A stretch of DNA of 64,000 nt from Thioalkalivibrio sp. ALMg11 (GTDB taxonomy: Bacteria; Pseudomonadota; Gammaproteobacteria; Ectothiorhodospirales; Ectothiorhodospiraceae). This document shows, piece after piece, positions 1 through 9,235 of this stretch. The position numbers were made by a program, and so were the translations under genes. The notes beneath the pieces are model-generated. The model did not search any database. It had not been told where the DNA came from and saw only the letters and a list, made by a program, of their open reading frames with translations. The stretch spans positions 35,001-99,000 of the forward strand of contig NZ_KB898871.1 in assembly GCF_000377905.1 (NCBI RefSeq), in the 5' to 3' direction. How positions within the stretch are numbered: the stretch's first letter is position 1; every line of letters begins with the position of its first letter.

Positions 1-913
1 CGCGTCCCGGCCCGTGGAAACGATCGACCAACTCGCGACCCAGCTCGAACTTGATATCGCGCGGGTTGCGTTCGCCGGCCTCCGCTGCCCGCTGCGACGC
101 GCGAACATCCTGCATGGGACGCAAGCTAAGGAGTTCGAAGTACCGCCACATCAGATCATCGGAGATGGACATGAGTTTGCCGAACATATCGTCGGGGGAA
201 TCCTGGACGCCAATGTAGTTGTTCAGCGACTTGCTCATCTTCTGGACGCCGTCGAGCCCTTCGAGGATCGGCATGGTCAGGATGACCTGAGGCGGTTGAC
301 CCTCCTGCTTCTGCAGCTCGCGACCCACCAGGAGGTTGAACTTCTGGTCGGTGCCGCCCAGTTCGATATCGGCCTTCAGCGCCACCGAGTCGTAGCCCTG
401 GATGAGTGGATAGAGGAATTCGTGGATCGCGATCGGCTGATGCTGGGTGTAACGCTTGTGAAAGTCGTCGCGCTCGAGCATGCGCGCCACCGTCTGGCGC
501 GAGGCGAGCTGGACCATTCCTGCGGCCCCCAGCGGCTCCATCCAGGTGGAATTGAAGACCACCTCGGTCCGCTCAGGGTCAAGAATGCGGAACACCTGCT
601 CGCGGTAGGTTGCGGCGTTGCGCTCGATATCCTCGGCGGACAGCGGCGGACGCGTGGCGTTCTTGCCCGAGGGATCTCCGATACGGCCAGTGAAATCGCC
701 AATCAGGAACAGGATGTGGTGTCCCAGGTCCTGGAGCTGGCGCAGCTTGTTGATCAGCACCGTGTGCCCCAGATGCAGATCCGGGGCGGTGGGATCGAAT
801 CCCGCCTTAACCCGGAGGGGGCGGCCACTCTTGAGGCGCTCGACAAGATCGTCCTCGAGCAGGATTTCATCGGTGCCGCGACGAATAACGGCCAGCTGGT
901 CTTCGAGTTCCAT
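1..913 (-). CDS. tyrS: Tyrosine--tRNA ligase (partial, C-terminus outside window)
   Basis: Class I aminoacyl-tRNA synthetase that charges tRNA-Tyr in the cytoplasm. Reading leftward from the ATG at 913, the protein begins [10 protein letters not shown]. The class I HIGH-type motif appears as HLGH at residues 47-50 and the KMSKS loop at residues 225-229 (bases 227-241). About 304 codons are visible. The usual protein has roughly 400 residues, so the C-terminal S4-like RNA-binding part lies beyond the left edge. The KMSKS spacing fits the TyrS2 (TyrZ-like) form found in many proteobacteria. It is divergent from anmK with about 140 bp between the starts, a common arrangement in this group. No frameshift is seen in the visible part. 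Confidence 0.95.
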   Translation of the reverse strand, partial: MELEDQLAVIRRGTDEILLEDDLVERLKSGRPLRVKAGFDPTAPDLHLGHTVLINKLRQLQDLGHHILFLIGDFTGRIGDPSGKNATRPPLSAEDIERNAATYREQVFRILDPERTEVVFNSTWMEPLGAAGMVQLASRQTVARMLERDDFHKRYTQHQPIAIHEFLYPLIQGYDSVALKADIELGGTDQKFNLLVGRELQKQEGQPPQVILTMPILEGLDGVQKMSKSLNNYIGVQDSPDDMFGKLMSISDDLMWRYFELLSLRPMQDVRASQRAAEAGERNPRDIKFELGRELVDRFHGPGR

Positions 914-1054
914 GACGCCCCTTGGTCGAGATCAGAGACCGGCCGGGCTGGCCGGTCGCGCGCAAGGATACCGCGACCCCCGAACGGACGCGAAATGCCG
1001 CGGTGGTCCAGAATGGACGCCGACCCATGTAATGCGCGCGCGAGGATCACCACT

Positions 1055-2191
1055 ATGACGGAACGCTTTATCGGGCTGATGTCCGGCACCAGCCGGGACG
1101 GCGTGGACGCCGTGCTGACAGAGATCCGCGAGACCGGGCCGGTACGCGTGGTGGATCACTGCCAGCTGGGGTATCCCGACGACCTCGCCCAGGAGCTGGC
1201 CACGGCGGCCACCACCGAAACCCTGCGCTACCGGCACCTGGGCGCGCTGGATGCGCGGCTCGGCATGCTGTTCGCCCGTACCGTGCAAGCCCTGCTGGAC
1301 CAGACCGGCCTGGCGCCGACCGCGATCCGTGCGATCGGCAGTCACGGCCAGACCGTGCACCACGCCCCGGACGCCGATCCGCCCTTCACCTGGCAGATCG
1401 GCGATCCATTCCGCATCGCAGAGGCCACCGGCATCGACACCGTGGCGCAGTTCCGCCCGCGCGACATTGCAGCCGGCGGCGAGGGGGCACCGCTGGCCTG
1501 CGGCTTTCACGCGACGCAGTTCGGATCCACGGACGAGACCCGCGCGGTCCTCAATCTAGGTGGCATCGCCAACATCACCTGGCTGCAACCGGGTCAGCCC
1601 GTGATCGGCTTCGACTGCGGCCCGGCGAATACGCTGATGGATGACTGGAATCGGCGCCACCATCCGACGCCGTTCGATCATGACGGCGCATGGGCCCGCA
1701 GCGGTATGCCCGACCCCGAACTGCTGACCCGGCTGCTCCAGGACCCGTTCTTCCAGCGCCCACCGCCAAAGAGCACCGGGCCCGAATACTTTTCGCCGGC
1801 CTGGCTCCGCGCCGGGGCTGGCGACCGCCTGGACCGAGCCCGGCCCGAGGACATTCAGGCGACCCTGGCGGAACTGACCGTGGAGGGCGTGCGGCGCGCG
1901 CTGGAGCACCTTCACATGCAGCCGCCCGGCCGCTTGCTGGTGTGCGGCGGCGGCGCGCACAACCGCCACCTGATGAAGCGCCTCGCCAAGGCCCTGCCCG
2001 CGACCCGCGTGGAGACCACCGAACGCCACGGGGTTCCCCCGCAGCAGGTGGAGGGTGCCGCCTTTGCCTGGCTGGCCGCGCGAACCCTGGCCGGCGAGCC
2101 CGGCAACCTGCCGGAAGTGACCGGCGCGCGCGGCCCTCGCGTACTCGGCTGCATCATCCCCGGCGGTCCCCGGACACCCGGGGGCCATTAA
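1055..2191 (+). CDS. anmK: Anhydro-N-acetylmuramic acid kinase
   Basis: Cytoplasmic sugar kinase of peptidoglycan recycling. It opens and phosphorylates 1,6-anhydro-MurNAc to give MurNAc-6-phosphate. The 378-residue protein starts MTERFIGLMSGTSRDGVD, whose GLMSGTSxDG signature is typical of AnmK. It also carries GSHGQTVHH, NLGGIANIT and a C-terminal GGGAHN, and its length is normal for the family. The open frame runs upstream to the window edge, but that part is antisense to tyrS, so the ATG at 1055, where family homology begins, is taken as the start. It converges with erpA across a strong bidirectional terminator. Its neighbours tyrS, bactofilin and erpA are frequent companions in Gammaproteobacteria. 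Confidence 0.95.
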   Translation: MTERFIGLMSGTSRDGVDAVLTEIRETGPVRVVDHCQLGYPDDLAQELATAATTETLRYRHLGALDARLGMLFARTVQALLDQTGLAPTAIRAIGSHGQTVHHAPDADPPFTWQIGDPFRIAEATGIDTVAQFRPRDIAAGGEGAPLACGFHATQFGSTDETRAVLNLGGIANITWLQPGQPVIGFDCGPANTLMDDWNRRHHPTPFDHDGAWARSGMPDPELLTRLLQDPFFQRPPPKSTGPEYFSPAWLRAGAGDRLDRARPEDIQATLAELTVEGVRRALEHLHMQPPGRLLVCGGGAHNRHLMKRLAKALPATRVETTERHGVPPQQVEGAAFAWLAARTLAGEPGNLPEVTGARGPRVLGCIIPGGPRTPGGH

Positions 2192-2221
2192 CGCGGGCCG
2201 TTAACCCCGACCCTGAACAAA

Positions 2222-2258
2222 AAAGGGCCCGATCCGGAATCCCCGGATCGGGCCCTTT
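2222..2258. terminator. Bidirectional Rho-independent terminator between anmK and erpA
   Basis: A perfect 16-bp stem (2222-2237 with 2243-2258) closes a 5-nt loop. Each arm starts with A and ends with T runs on its respective strand, so it can end both the rightward anmK transcript and the leftward erpA transcript. Confidence 0.85.
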
Positions 2259-2281
2259 CTTAACCGATTGTCAGCTTCTCT

Positions 2282-2656
2282 CTAGACCGAGAAGCTGGAA
2301 CCGCAGCCGCAGGTCGTGGTGGCATTCGGATTACGGATCACGAACTGCGCGCCCTCAAGACCTTCGGTGTAGTCGATCTCGGCACCCGCCAGATACTGGA
2401 AGCTCATCGGGTCGATCAGCAGGGTCACCCCGCCGTTCTCCACCAGGGTGTCGCCATCGCCGACGGTCTCGTCGAAGGTGAAGCCGTACTGGAAGCCGGA
2501 ACAACCGCCCCCGCTGACGAACACGCGCAGCTTGAGGTTTTCGTTGTTCTCTTCCTCGATCAGCCCCTTCACTTTGGTGGCCGCGGCATCGGTAAAGATC
2601 AACGGGCTGGGCATTTCGATGTCCAGTTCCGCTTCGGACGTCATGGGCTCGGACAT
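2282..2656 (-). CDS. erpA: Iron-sulfur cluster insertion protein ErpA
   Basis: A-type Fe-S carrier that passes clusters to target enzymes, including those of isoprenoid synthesis. The 124-residue protein has the three cluster cysteines of the IscA/ErpA fold: C52 in [11 protein letters not shown], then C116 and C118 in CGCGSSFSV. The segments [15 protein letters not shown] and [11 protein letters not shown] match ErpA better than IscA. The ATG at 2656 is chosen because AGGAGG stands six bases before it; an in-frame ATG further upstream lacks this. It is the last gene of the leftward run argC, DUF6776-type, bactofilin, erpA and ends at the shared terminator. Confidence 0.93.
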   Translation of the reverse strand: MSEPMTSEAELDIEMPSPLIFTDAAATKVKGLIEEENNENLKLRVFVSGGGCSGFQYGFTFDETVGDGDTLVENGGVTLLIDPMSFQYLAGAEIDYTEGLEGAQFVIRNPNATTTCGCGSSFSV

Positions 2657-2713
2657 TCGGGGCCTCCTGTAATAATCATTTTCATTCACGCTACGGAAGA
2701 CTGAGCCCCGGAG

Positions 2714-3148
2714 TCAAGAATGCTCATCTTCCGTGGGATTGGTCAGGGCCTGGGTCTCGCCCGTCCCCTCCAGCTCATTCTCGAGGGGATGCTCCACCCG
2801 CTTGAGCAAGCCATCGATCTGCGCACCCTCTGCCATCTGCAGCACGGTGTAGTAAAGATTACCGGCCAGACGGGCCGTCTCGCCAAGCTCCACGTGCTCT
2901 CCCACGTGGACATCGCCATGCACCTCGCCGTTCATCAGCAGGTGCGGAACCGCGACATGGCCCTCGACCATGCCCCCGTCCGCGATCACCAGAACGGCCG
3001 ACGAATCGGTCGCGGCCCGGATATCCCCGATTACGCGGCCTTCAATATGCAGCCCGCCACCAAACTCGATATCACCGTGGATCACCGTATGGCACCCCAC
3101 CAGCGTATCCACTTTCCGCGCGCGGCGGCCTCGTTTGCGTCCCATCAT
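2714..3148 (-). CDS. Bactofilin family cytoskeletal protein
   Basis: Bactofilin (DUF583/CcmA family): a small protein that polymerises without nucleotide into filaments, often at the inner membrane, with roles in cell shape or in placing envelope enzymes. The 144-residue protein has a basic start (MMGRKRGRRARK). A core of about 100 residues follows with the short repeats of the right-handed beta-helix, such as GDIEFGGGLHIEGRVIGDI and VEGHVAVPHLLMNGEVHGDV, and then an acidic tail. The ATG at 3148 overlaps the stop of the upstream gene (ATGA) and has GGAGAG six bases before it, so the two are probably translationally coupled. Its particular role here cannot be read from sequence. Confidence 0.9.
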   Translation of the reverse strand: MMGRKRGRRARKVDTLVGCHTVIHGDIEFGGGLHIEGRVIGDIRAATDSSAVLVIADGGMVEGHVAVPHLLMNGEVHGDVHVGEHVELGETARLAGNLYYTVLQMAEGAQIDGLLKRVEHPLENELEGTGETQALTNPTEDEHS

Positions 3149-3915
3149 TGCGTACTCTCCAGCAGGCGACCCCAGTCGGCCCATTCCGAAACCGGTTCCA
3201 GATCCTCATCGTTCGCGGCGCTCGCCCTCAACGTCAGCCGTACCGGCTCAAAGCCCTCCGGAAGATGGATCCGGGCGCGCTGATTGCGCAACAACCGAAA
3301 CCCCTCGACCAGGCGATCGCTCTCCAGCCCCAGCGCATCGGTCTCCAGGGTGGACAGCACCTCCTCCCCGTTGGCATAGCCTTCGACCTCCAGCGCCCAG
3401 CGCAAATCCACCGAACGACTCAACCCCGGGCGGTAGAGCTGGAACACGACATCAAACACGCCCGACTGCCCCGTGCGCTGCAACTGCAGCGACCGAATGC
3501 CCAGGGCATCTTCGCCCGCGCCTTCCGCAAGCCGCCGATAAAACGCCAGGTCGTCGCGCAACTCCAGCAACTCGGCCTCCTGGCGCTCGATGTCGCCGGA
3601 GAAGGCCGCGAGCTCGGCGGTCTTCATTTCCAGCTGCTGCTCGGCGTGGTGGCGAGCCTCCTCGGCGGCCTGGCGCGCGGCGAGCGCCTGCTCCAGGTCA
3701 TCCCGCAGGCCCTCCATGCCGCGTTGCGCATCGACCGTGTCCCGTATGTCCTCGCGCCAGTTCTCCGCCAGCCAGGCTCCGCCCGCCACTAACAACAGGA
3801 TCAGCATCAGCAGCCCTGCGCGCCACCACCCGCGGCGGCGCCCCGCCCCGCTGCGCCGCCGCGCGGGAATGCGCGGCGTCCGGGGCAGACGGGGGCGCGG
3901 GACACCCGTAGTCAT
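3145..3915 (-). CDS. DUF6776-type membrane-anchored coiled-coil protein
   Basis: Function unknown. The 256 residues comprise a very basic N-terminus (residues 1-31, rich in Arg and Pro), one membrane segment at about 32-50, a coiled coil at about 57-125 rich in Glu, Ala and Gln, and a C-terminal domain of about 120 residues with beta-like alternation. The layout predicts an inner-membrane protein with a short cytoplasmic tail and a periplasmic coiled coil plus domain. I assign it to the DUF6776 family from layout and position, since that family commonly sits between argC and a bactofilin gene in Gammaproteobacteria. Its stop overlaps the bactofilin start, and it follows argC by 16 bp. A part in envelope organisation with the bactofilin is inferred only from this linkage. 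Confidence 0.8.
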   Translation of the reverse strand: MTTGVPRPRLPRTPRIPARRRSGAGRRRGWWRAGLLMLILLLVAGGAWLAENWREDIRDTVDAQRGMEGLRDDLEQALAARQAAEEARHHAEQQLEMKTAELAAFSGDIERQEAELLELRDDLAFYRRLAEGAGEDALGIRSLQLQRTGQSGVFDVVFQLYRPGLSRSVDLRWALEVEGYANGEEVLSTLETDALGLESDRLVEGFRLLRNQRARIHLPEGFEPVRLTLRASAANDEDLEPVSEWADWGRLLESTQ

Positions 3916-3931
3916 GTGGCAGGCCCGGACA

Positions 3932-4987
3932 TCAGGGGAAAACCGGCAGGCCGTCCAGACCGGCCGTCTCGGCCTGGCCGAACATCAAGTTCATGTTCTG
4001 CACGGCCTGCCCGGCCGCGCCCTTCACCAGATTGTCGATCACCGACAGCACCATCAGCCGCCCGGAATGCGGCGGTTTCGCCAGCGCCACCCGGCAGAGA
4101 TTGGTGCCGCGCACACTGACCGTCTGCGGATGGGCCCCCGGCGGCATCACATCCACGAACGGCTCGTCGCGATAGCGCTGCTCGAAACAGGCCTGCCAGT
4201 CCGCGTCCGCCACCTGCGGGCGCAGATAGAGCGTCGCGTGAATCCCGCGCGTCATCGGCACCAGATGCGGCTGGAAGATCAGTCCTACCGACTGCCCGGC
4301 CACGCCGCTCAGGGTCTGGTGGATCTCCGGCCAATGCCGATGTCCGCCACTGGCATAAGCGCGAAAGTCCTCCTGCACCTCGGCGAAAAGCCCGCCGATC
4401 TGCGCCTTGCGTCCGGCCCCGCTGACGCCGCTCTTGGCATCCGCGATCACGTCCGAGGGATCGATCAGACCGGCCTCCAGAAGAGGCAGCACCGCCAGCG
4501 ACACCGCCGTGGGATAGCAACCCGGCACCGCGATCAGTCGCGCATCACGGATCTGCACCCGGTTCAGTTCGGGCAGGCCGTACACGGCCTCGTCCAGATA
4601 CTGCGGCGCACCATGCGCCTGTCCGTACCACTGCGCCCAGAGCTCGGGATCACGGATACGGAAATCCGCCGACAGGTCGATAATCCGCACCCCCCGCTCC
4701 AGCAGGGGCGCGGCCAATCCGTGCGCTACTCCATGCGGGGTCGCAAAGAAGACCACATCGCACTGCCCCAGGGTATTCTCGTCCGGGGCCTGGAACACCG
4801 CATCCACCGCGCCGCGCAGGCTGGGGAACAGATCGGCCACCGGCGTGCCCGCCTCGCCGCGCGAGGTCACCACCTGAAGATCGGCCGCGGGATGCCGCGC
4901 CAGCAGGCGCAGGAGTTCCACGCCGGTGTAGCCGGTGGCCCCGACAACCCCGATGCGGATAGGTTTGCTGTTGGTTGCATTCGTCAT
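3932..4987 (-). CDS. argC: N-acetyl-gamma-glutamyl-phosphate reductase
   Basis: Third step of arginine biosynthesis: NADPH-dependent reduction of N-acetylglutamyl phosphate to the semialdehyde, in the cytoplasm. The 351-residue protein has the dinucleotide-binding [14 protein letters not shown] at residues 13-26 and the catalytic cysteine C157 in VPGCYPTA. Length and motifs fit the 340-350 residue type. The ATG at 4987 gives the usual N-terminus just before the first beta strand; an in-frame start further upstream would add 21 unlikely residues. It heads the leftward argC to erpA run and is divergent from the TlpA-like gene. The other arginine gene in the window, argG, is about 18 kb away. 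Confidence 0.95.
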   Translation of the reverse strand: MTNATNSKPIRIGVVGATGYTGVELLRLLARHPAADLQVVTSRGEAGTPVADLFPSLRGAVDAVFQAPDENTLGQCDVVFFATPHGVAHGLAAPLLERGVRIIDLSADFRIRDPELWAQWYGQAHGAPQYLDEAVYGLPELNRVQIRDARLIAVPGCYPTAVSLAVLPLLEAGLIDPSDVIADAKSGVSGAGRKAQIGGLFAEVQEDFRAYASGGHRHWPEIHQTLSGVAGQSVGLIFQPHLVPMTRGIHATLYLRPQVADADWQACFEQRYRDEPFVDVMPPGAHPQTVSVRGTNLCRVALAKPPHSGRLMVLSVIDNLVKGAAGQAVQNMNLMFGQAETAGLDGLPVFP

Positions 4988-5083
4988 GCTGCGGCATGAT
5001 ACCGCCTTGGCCGGAACCACGGAACGCACGCGGTTTCGGCCAGTCCACAAATGCAGGCTATTCGATCAACGGATCACACCCCT

Positions 5084-5599
5084 ATGAGCAAAGTCAGGAT
5101 CGACCGCAAGGCCATCTTCGGAGGCATCTTCATCATCGCGCTGGTCGCCGTCGCCGCGGCCATCTGGTTGACCGACGACGGCATGCGCCCGGCACCCGCC
5201 TTCGCGGCCACCACCCTGGATGGCGAGCAGGTGGCGCTGGAGGACTACGAAGGCCGCCCGGTAATGATCTCCTTCTGGGCCACCAGCTGCCCGGAGTGCG
5301 TCCGCGAGATCCCGAAACTGGCTCACCTCCACGAGACCTACTCGGGCAAGGGCTTCGAGTTGCTGGCGGTCGCCCTGTCCTACGACCCGATCAACCGCGT
5401 GGAGGCCATGCGCGAGGATCGCGAGATGCCCTACAAGATCATCCACGACAGCGACGATGCCTTCTCCCAGGCCTATGGCGGGGTACGCCTGACGCCCACT
5501 ACCTTCCTGATCTCGCCAAACGGCCGCATCGTCTACCAGAAACTGGGCGACCCGGACTTTGAACAGATCGAACGCCACCTGGAACGCTGGCTCTCCTGA
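5084..5599 (+). CDS. TlpA-like membrane-anchored thioredoxin-fold protein
   Basis: Predicted thiol-disulfide reductase tethered on the periplasmic face of the inner membrane. The 171 residues comprise a short basic N-terminus, one membrane segment (about 11-29) acting as uncleaved signal anchor, and an AhpC/TSA-TlpA type thioredoxin fold. The active-site motif is CPEC (C69 and C72) in SFWATSCPECVREIP, and the cis-proline loop is RLTPTTF. TlpA relatives reduce cytochrome c apoproteins or copper chaperones; the partner here is unknown. The ATG at 5084 is preferred over one 33 bases upstream because it places a lysine-rich start before the membrane helix. hemJ follows 47 bp downstream on the same strand, so co-transcription is likely. 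Confidence 0.88.
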   Translation: MSKVRIDRKAIFGGIFIIALVAVAAAIWLTDDGMRPAPAFAATTLDGEQVALEDYEGRPVMISFWATSCPECVREIPKLAHLHETYSGKGFELLAVALSYDPINRVEAMREDREMPYKIIHDSDDAFSQAYGGVRLTPTTFLISPNGRIVYQKLGDPDFEQIERHLERWLS

Positions 5600-5646
5600 G
5601 CCGCCCCGCGCAGGAACAACCGCACCCGCTTCCGAGAAGGACCTCC

Positions 5647-6159
5647 ATGCAAGCCTATAACTGGTTCCTCAGCCTGCACGTGATCTTCATGGTCACCTGG
5701 TTCGCCGGGCTGTTCTATCTTCCGCGCCTGTTTGTCTACCACGCAATGACCGAGGACGCCCTGGGCCACGAGCGCTTCAAGGTCATGGAACGCAAGCTGT
5801 TCTACGGGATCATGACCCCCGGCGCGCTGATCACCATCCTTTTTGGCGTGATCATGCTGGTGGATCGCTCGTTCTACCTGGCCGAGCCGTGGATGCACTT
5901 CAAGCTGACCCTGATCGCGATCCTGATCGCCTATCACGTCTGGTGCGGCAAGATCGTGCACGACTTCCGCGACGACCTGAATCGACGCGATCACACCTGG
6001 TATCGCTGGTTCAACGAGATCCCGGTCCCGATCCTGGTGGGCGTGGTCGTGCTGGTGGTCAACCGCTCCATCGTGGATGCGCTTATCGCCATCGGCGTCG
6101 TACTGGGGATCTTCCTGCTGAGTGCGCTGATCGCGCAGTGGCGGGCGCGCCGCTCCTGA
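5647..6159 (+). CDS. hemJ: Protoporphyrinogen IX oxidase HemJ (CopD-like, UPF0093)
   Basis: Integral membrane enzyme that oxidises protoporphyrinogen IX to protoporphyrin IX, the penultimate step of heme synthesis. The 170-residue protein has about four to five membrane segments. It carries the conserved histidine-containing start LHVIFMVTWFAGLFYLPRLF and the FKLTLIAIL..YH segment that binds heme in this family. The length is slightly above the usual 140-150 residues because of an extra C-terminal helix. The ATG is preceded by a purine-rich GAGAAGGA. With hemL and hemA elsewhere in the window, this completes a C5-type heme route with HemJ as the oxidase. It converges with ptsP. Confidence 0.9.
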   Translation: MQAYNWFLSLHVIFMVTWFAGLFYLPRLFVYHAMTEDALGHERFKVMERKLFYGIMTPGALITILFGVIMLVDRSFYLAEPWMHFKLTLIAILIAYHVWCGKIVHDFRDDLNRRDHTWYRWFNEIPVPILVGVVVLVVNRSIVDALIAIGVVLGIFLLSALIAQWRARRS

Positions 6160-6182
6160 ACCACACGACCCGGCTGCCGCAA

Positions 6183-6226
6183 CTGACCGCGGGCGGCGGT
6201 CGTCTCGATCGGACCGCCGCGGTCAG
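6183..6226. terminator. Strong hairpin at the hemJ/ptsP convergence
   Basis: The left arm 6183-6201 pairs with the right arm 6212-6226 apart from a 4-nt bulge, giving about 15 GC-rich pairs. No long T run follows on either strand. The ptsP stop codon lies inside the right arm. It probably ends or protects transcripts from both sides; this is inferred from position. Confidence 0.45.
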
Positions 6227-8490
6227 GTCTTGCCGGCGCGCACCAGCCCGCCCAGTCCGGCCTGGACCAGCGCATTGTTCAGCAGCGAGCGGATCTGATC
6301 GGCGTTCTCCAGCAGCCGGCACTGCGCCAGCAGGGCCTCGGCGCGGTCGGTGGAGAAACTACGGATCACCCACTTCACCCGCGGGATCGAGGACACGCTG
6401 ACACTCAGGCTGTCGATCCCCATCCCCAGCAGCAGGATCACCGCGGCCGGGTCGGCCGCCATCTCGCCGCAGACGCTGACCGGCTTGCCCGCGCGGTGCG
6501 AGCCGTCTGTGATCGTCTCCAGCGCGTGGATGCAGGCCGGGTGCAGGGTGTCGTAGAGGTGCGCCACGCGGGCGTTGTTGCGGTCCACCGCCAGCAGGTA
6601 CTGCACCAGATCGTTGGTCCCCACGGACAGGAAATCCACCCGCCGGGCAAGCATCTCCGACATGTACACCGCCGCCGGCACCTCGACCATCACCCCGATG
6701 CGCGGCATCGGGATGCGGAAGCCCTCGTCCAGCAACTCCTCGCGCGCCCGGTTGAGCAGGGTCATCGCCCCCTTCAGCTCGTCCAGCGCCGAGATCATCG
6801 GGAACAGGATCTGCAGGTTGTCGTGGGAGCGGCTCGCCTTGAGCATCGCCCGCAACTGGGTCAGGAAGATCTCCGGGTGATCCAGCGAGATACGGATACC
6901 GCGCCAGCCGAGGAACGGGTTGTCCTCCTTCACCGGGAAATACGGCAGGGCCTTGTCGCCGCCGATATCCAGGGTGCGCAGGGTCACCGGCATCGGATCG
7001 AAAGACGCCAGTACCTGTTCGTAGAGCTGGACCTGCTCCTCCTCGCCGGGGAAGCGGTCGCGGATCATGAACGGCACTTCGGTGCGGTACAGCCCGACCC
7101 CCTCGGCCCCGGACGCCAGCGACGGCTTGATATCCGCCAGCAGCCCGGAGTTCGCGAGCACCGGCACGGCGACGCCATCGCGGGTCTCGGCCGGGTCCTT
7201 GGCCAGTGCGCGCAAGTCCTCCGCCAGCTCGCGCTCCTCGCGCACCAGGCGCTCGAACTCCACGCGCAACTCGGCGTTGGGGTTCACGAACAGCCGCCCG
7301 CGATAACCATCGACCAGGATCTCGCGCCCTTCCAGGCGCCCCACCGGGAGCTCGGACACGCCCATCACCGCCGGGATATTCAGCGCCCGCGCCAGGATCG
7401 CAATGTGCGAGGAACCGGTCCCCTTGGCCGAGACCATCGCCCCCAGCCGCTCGATCGGCACCTCGGCCAGATGCGAGGCGGTCAGGTCGTCCCCGACCAG
7501 GATGCCGCCATCGGGAAATTCGTCCTGGCTGCGATCGGCCGGCAGCAGGTGCGACAGCACACGGCGACCCAGATCGCGCACATCCGCCGCCCGCTCGCGC
7601 AGGTACGGGTCCTCCATGTCCTCGAACACCCGCACGCTCTCGCGCACCGTGTCGCGCAGTGCCGCCGGGGCCCACTGCCCGTTCCGGATGCGCGTCTGGG
7701 TCTTGTGCACCAGAGAGTCGGAACCCAGCAGCATCAGGTAGGCATCGAACAGAACCTGCTCGTCCGGACCCAGGGCCTCGCCCATGCGCTGCTTCAGGTC
7801 CTCGATCTCGGTGCGGGTCTCCGCCACCGCCTGGCCGAAATGCTCCAGCTCGTGATCCACCCCGGCGCCTTCGCGATCCGGGATGGAGTCCATGTCCGCC
7901 AGGCGGTAGGCCACCACTGCCCGGCCGATGGCCACGCCCGGTGAACCGGCAATGCCGGTGGCCTCGACGTTCACATGCCCGATCAGCGGGGTCTCGGAGG
8001 AGATCTCGTCGTTGAATTCGGCATAGGCGATCGCCCCGGCCAGCTGCGCCGCCAGGGTAATCAGAAAGGAGACATGCTCGTCATCGAACTTGCGCGCCTG
8101 GTGCTGCTGCACGACCAGCACGCCCAGCAAGCTGCGCTGGTGGATGATCGGGACCCCCAGAAACGCGAGGAAGTGCTCCTCGCCGGTCTCCGGGAAATAG
8201 CGAAAGCGCGGGTGGTCCTGGGCGCTGTCGAGGTTGACCGGCTCGGCCCGCGAGGCGACCAGACCGACCAGACCCTCCGACGGATCCATCTCGACCTGCC
8301 CGATGGACTCCTCGCGCAGACCCTCCGAGGCCATTAGCACCAGACGCCCGGACTGCGGCGACTTCAAATAGATCGAACAGACATCGATCTCCAGCGCTGC
8401 CCTCACCCGCGTAACGATGATGTGCAGCGCTTCGAAGAAATCGGCAGCACCGTTTACCTCCTGCACCACGCGGCGCAGGACCTCGAGCAT
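6223..8490 (-). CDS. ptsP: Phosphoenolpyruvate-protein phosphotransferase PtsP (EI-Ntr)
   Basis: First enzyme of the nitrogen phosphotransferase relay: it takes phosphate from PEP and passes it to NPr, and so signals nitrogen and energy state. The protein has about 755 residues: an N-terminal GAF domain (about 1-160), the PEP-utiliser N-terminal and mobile domains with the phosphorylated histidine in GTGSSHIAI (about H362), and a C-terminal TIM barrel with the active-site cysteine in VSVCGEMAADP (about C674). The ATG at 8490 matches the usual PtsP N-terminus (MLEVLRRVVQEV). A TTG at 8514 would overlap the rppH stop as TTGA, but neither start has a clear Shine-Dalgarno. The rppH-ptsP pairing is conserved in Gammaproteobacteria. 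Confidence 0.93.
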   Translation of the reverse strand: MLEVLRRVVQEVNGAADFFEALHIIVTRVRAALEIDVCSIYLKSPQSGRLVLMASEGLREESIGQVEMDPSEGLVGLVASRAEPVNLDSAQDHPRFRYFPETGEEHFLAFLGVPIIHQRSLLGVLVVQQHQARKFDDEHVSFLITLAAQLAGAIAYAEFNDEISSETPLIGHVNVEATGIAGSPGVAIGRAVVAYRLADMDSIPDREGAGVDHELEHFGQAVAETRTEIEDLKQRMGEALGPDEQVLFDAYLMLLGSDSLVHKTQTRIRNGQWAPAALRDTVRESVRVFEDMEDPYLRERAADVRDLGRRVLSHLLPADRSQDEFPDGGILVGDDLTASHLAEVPIERLGAMVSAKGTGSSHIAILARALNIPAVMGVSELPVGRLEGREILVDGYRGRLFVNPNAELRVEFERLVREERELAEDLRALAKDPAETRDGVAVPVLANSGLLADIKPSLASGAEGVGLYRTEVPFMIRDRFPGEEEQVQLYEQVLASFDPMPVTLRTLDIGGDKALPYFPVKEDNPFLGWRGIRISLDHPEIFLTQLRAMLKASRSHDNLQILFPMISALDELKGAMTLLNRAREELLDEGFRIPMPRIGVMVEVPAAVYMSEMLARRVDFLSVGTNDLVQYLLAVDRNNARVAHLYDTLHPACIHALETITDGSHRAGKPVSVCGEMAADPAAVILLLGMGIDSLSVSVSSIPRVKWVIRSFSTDRAEALLAQCRLLENADQIRSLLNNALVQAGLGGLVRAGKT

Positions 8491-8510
8491 CGAGGGCTGC
8501 TTTGGGACCG

Positions 8511-9071
8511 TCAACGCGAGGACACCGGCGAACGGGCCAAGGACTGGGCCGGACCACGACTGCCGGAACGCCGCGCGCGCCCCTGCTCAAGCTCAGGGAA
8601 CATCAGCGGCACCAGCTCGCACAGCGCACGGCGATAGACCTGACGCTTGAAGTGCACGACCTCGCGTGCCGGACGCCAGTAGTCGATCCAGCGCCAGTCA
8701 TCAAACTCCGGGGTTTCCATCGCATCCAGCACCACGTCGTTCTCGTCTCCGACCATGCGCAGCAGGAACCAGCGCTGCTTCTGGCCGATGCAGATTGGGC
8801 GCTGGTGGCGCCGGACCATGCGCTCCGGCAGGCGGTAGCGCAGCCAATGGCGGGTACTCCCCAGCACCTCGACGTGTCGGGGGAACAGGCCCGTCTCCTC
8901 GTGCAGCTCGCGAAACATCGCCTCTTCCGGCGTTTCTTCCGCATGCACGCCCCCCTGGGGGAACTGCCAGGCGGCCTGCCCGACCCGCTTCCCCCAGAAC
9001 AGCTGCTGTTCCGCGTTGCACAGGATGATGCCTACGTTTGCGCGATACCCGTCACAATCAATCACTTGCAT
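8511..9071 (-). CDS. rppH: RNA pyrophosphohydrolase RppH
   Basis: Nudix hydrolase that removes pyrophosphate from the 5' end of mRNA and so starts RNase E-dependent decay. The 186-residue protein has the full Nudix box at about residues 40-62 ([20 protein letters not shown] then TGL), the RppH-like start [13 protein letters not shown], and the conserved segments [10 protein letters not shown] and [11 protein letters not shown]. The C-terminal tail is rich in Arg and Ser. The ATG at 9071 is the only start that keeps the first beta strand. ptsP begins at or just after its stop, so the two form a leftward operon. Confidence 0.93.
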   Translation of the reverse strand: MQVIDCDGYRANVGIILCNAEQQLFWGKRVGQAAWQFPQGGVHAEETPEEAMFRELHEETGLFPRHVEVLGSTRHWLRYRLPERMVRRHQRPICIGQKQRWFLLRMVGDENDVVLDAMETPEFDDWRWIDYWRPAREVVHFKRQVYRRALCELVPLMFPELEQGRARRSGSRGPAQSLARSPVSSR

Positions 9072-9235
9072 CAGCCAGACGCTTCTCTATTACTGGCATT
9101 GTTCCACAGCCGGTGCCCCAGCGGCAAAGCCCCTACCGCGCCTCCGGTGCCGACCCGAAAAGGGGCCTGTGGCTGCAGCCGACGACGCCCGCCGGTACAC
9201 TCGCGTCCGATCCAAGCCAACCCGAGAGCACCCTC

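Noticed and set aside
14-1054. Upstream extension of the anmK frame
   Set aside because: It lies antisense to tyrS; AnmK homology begins at the ATG at 1055.
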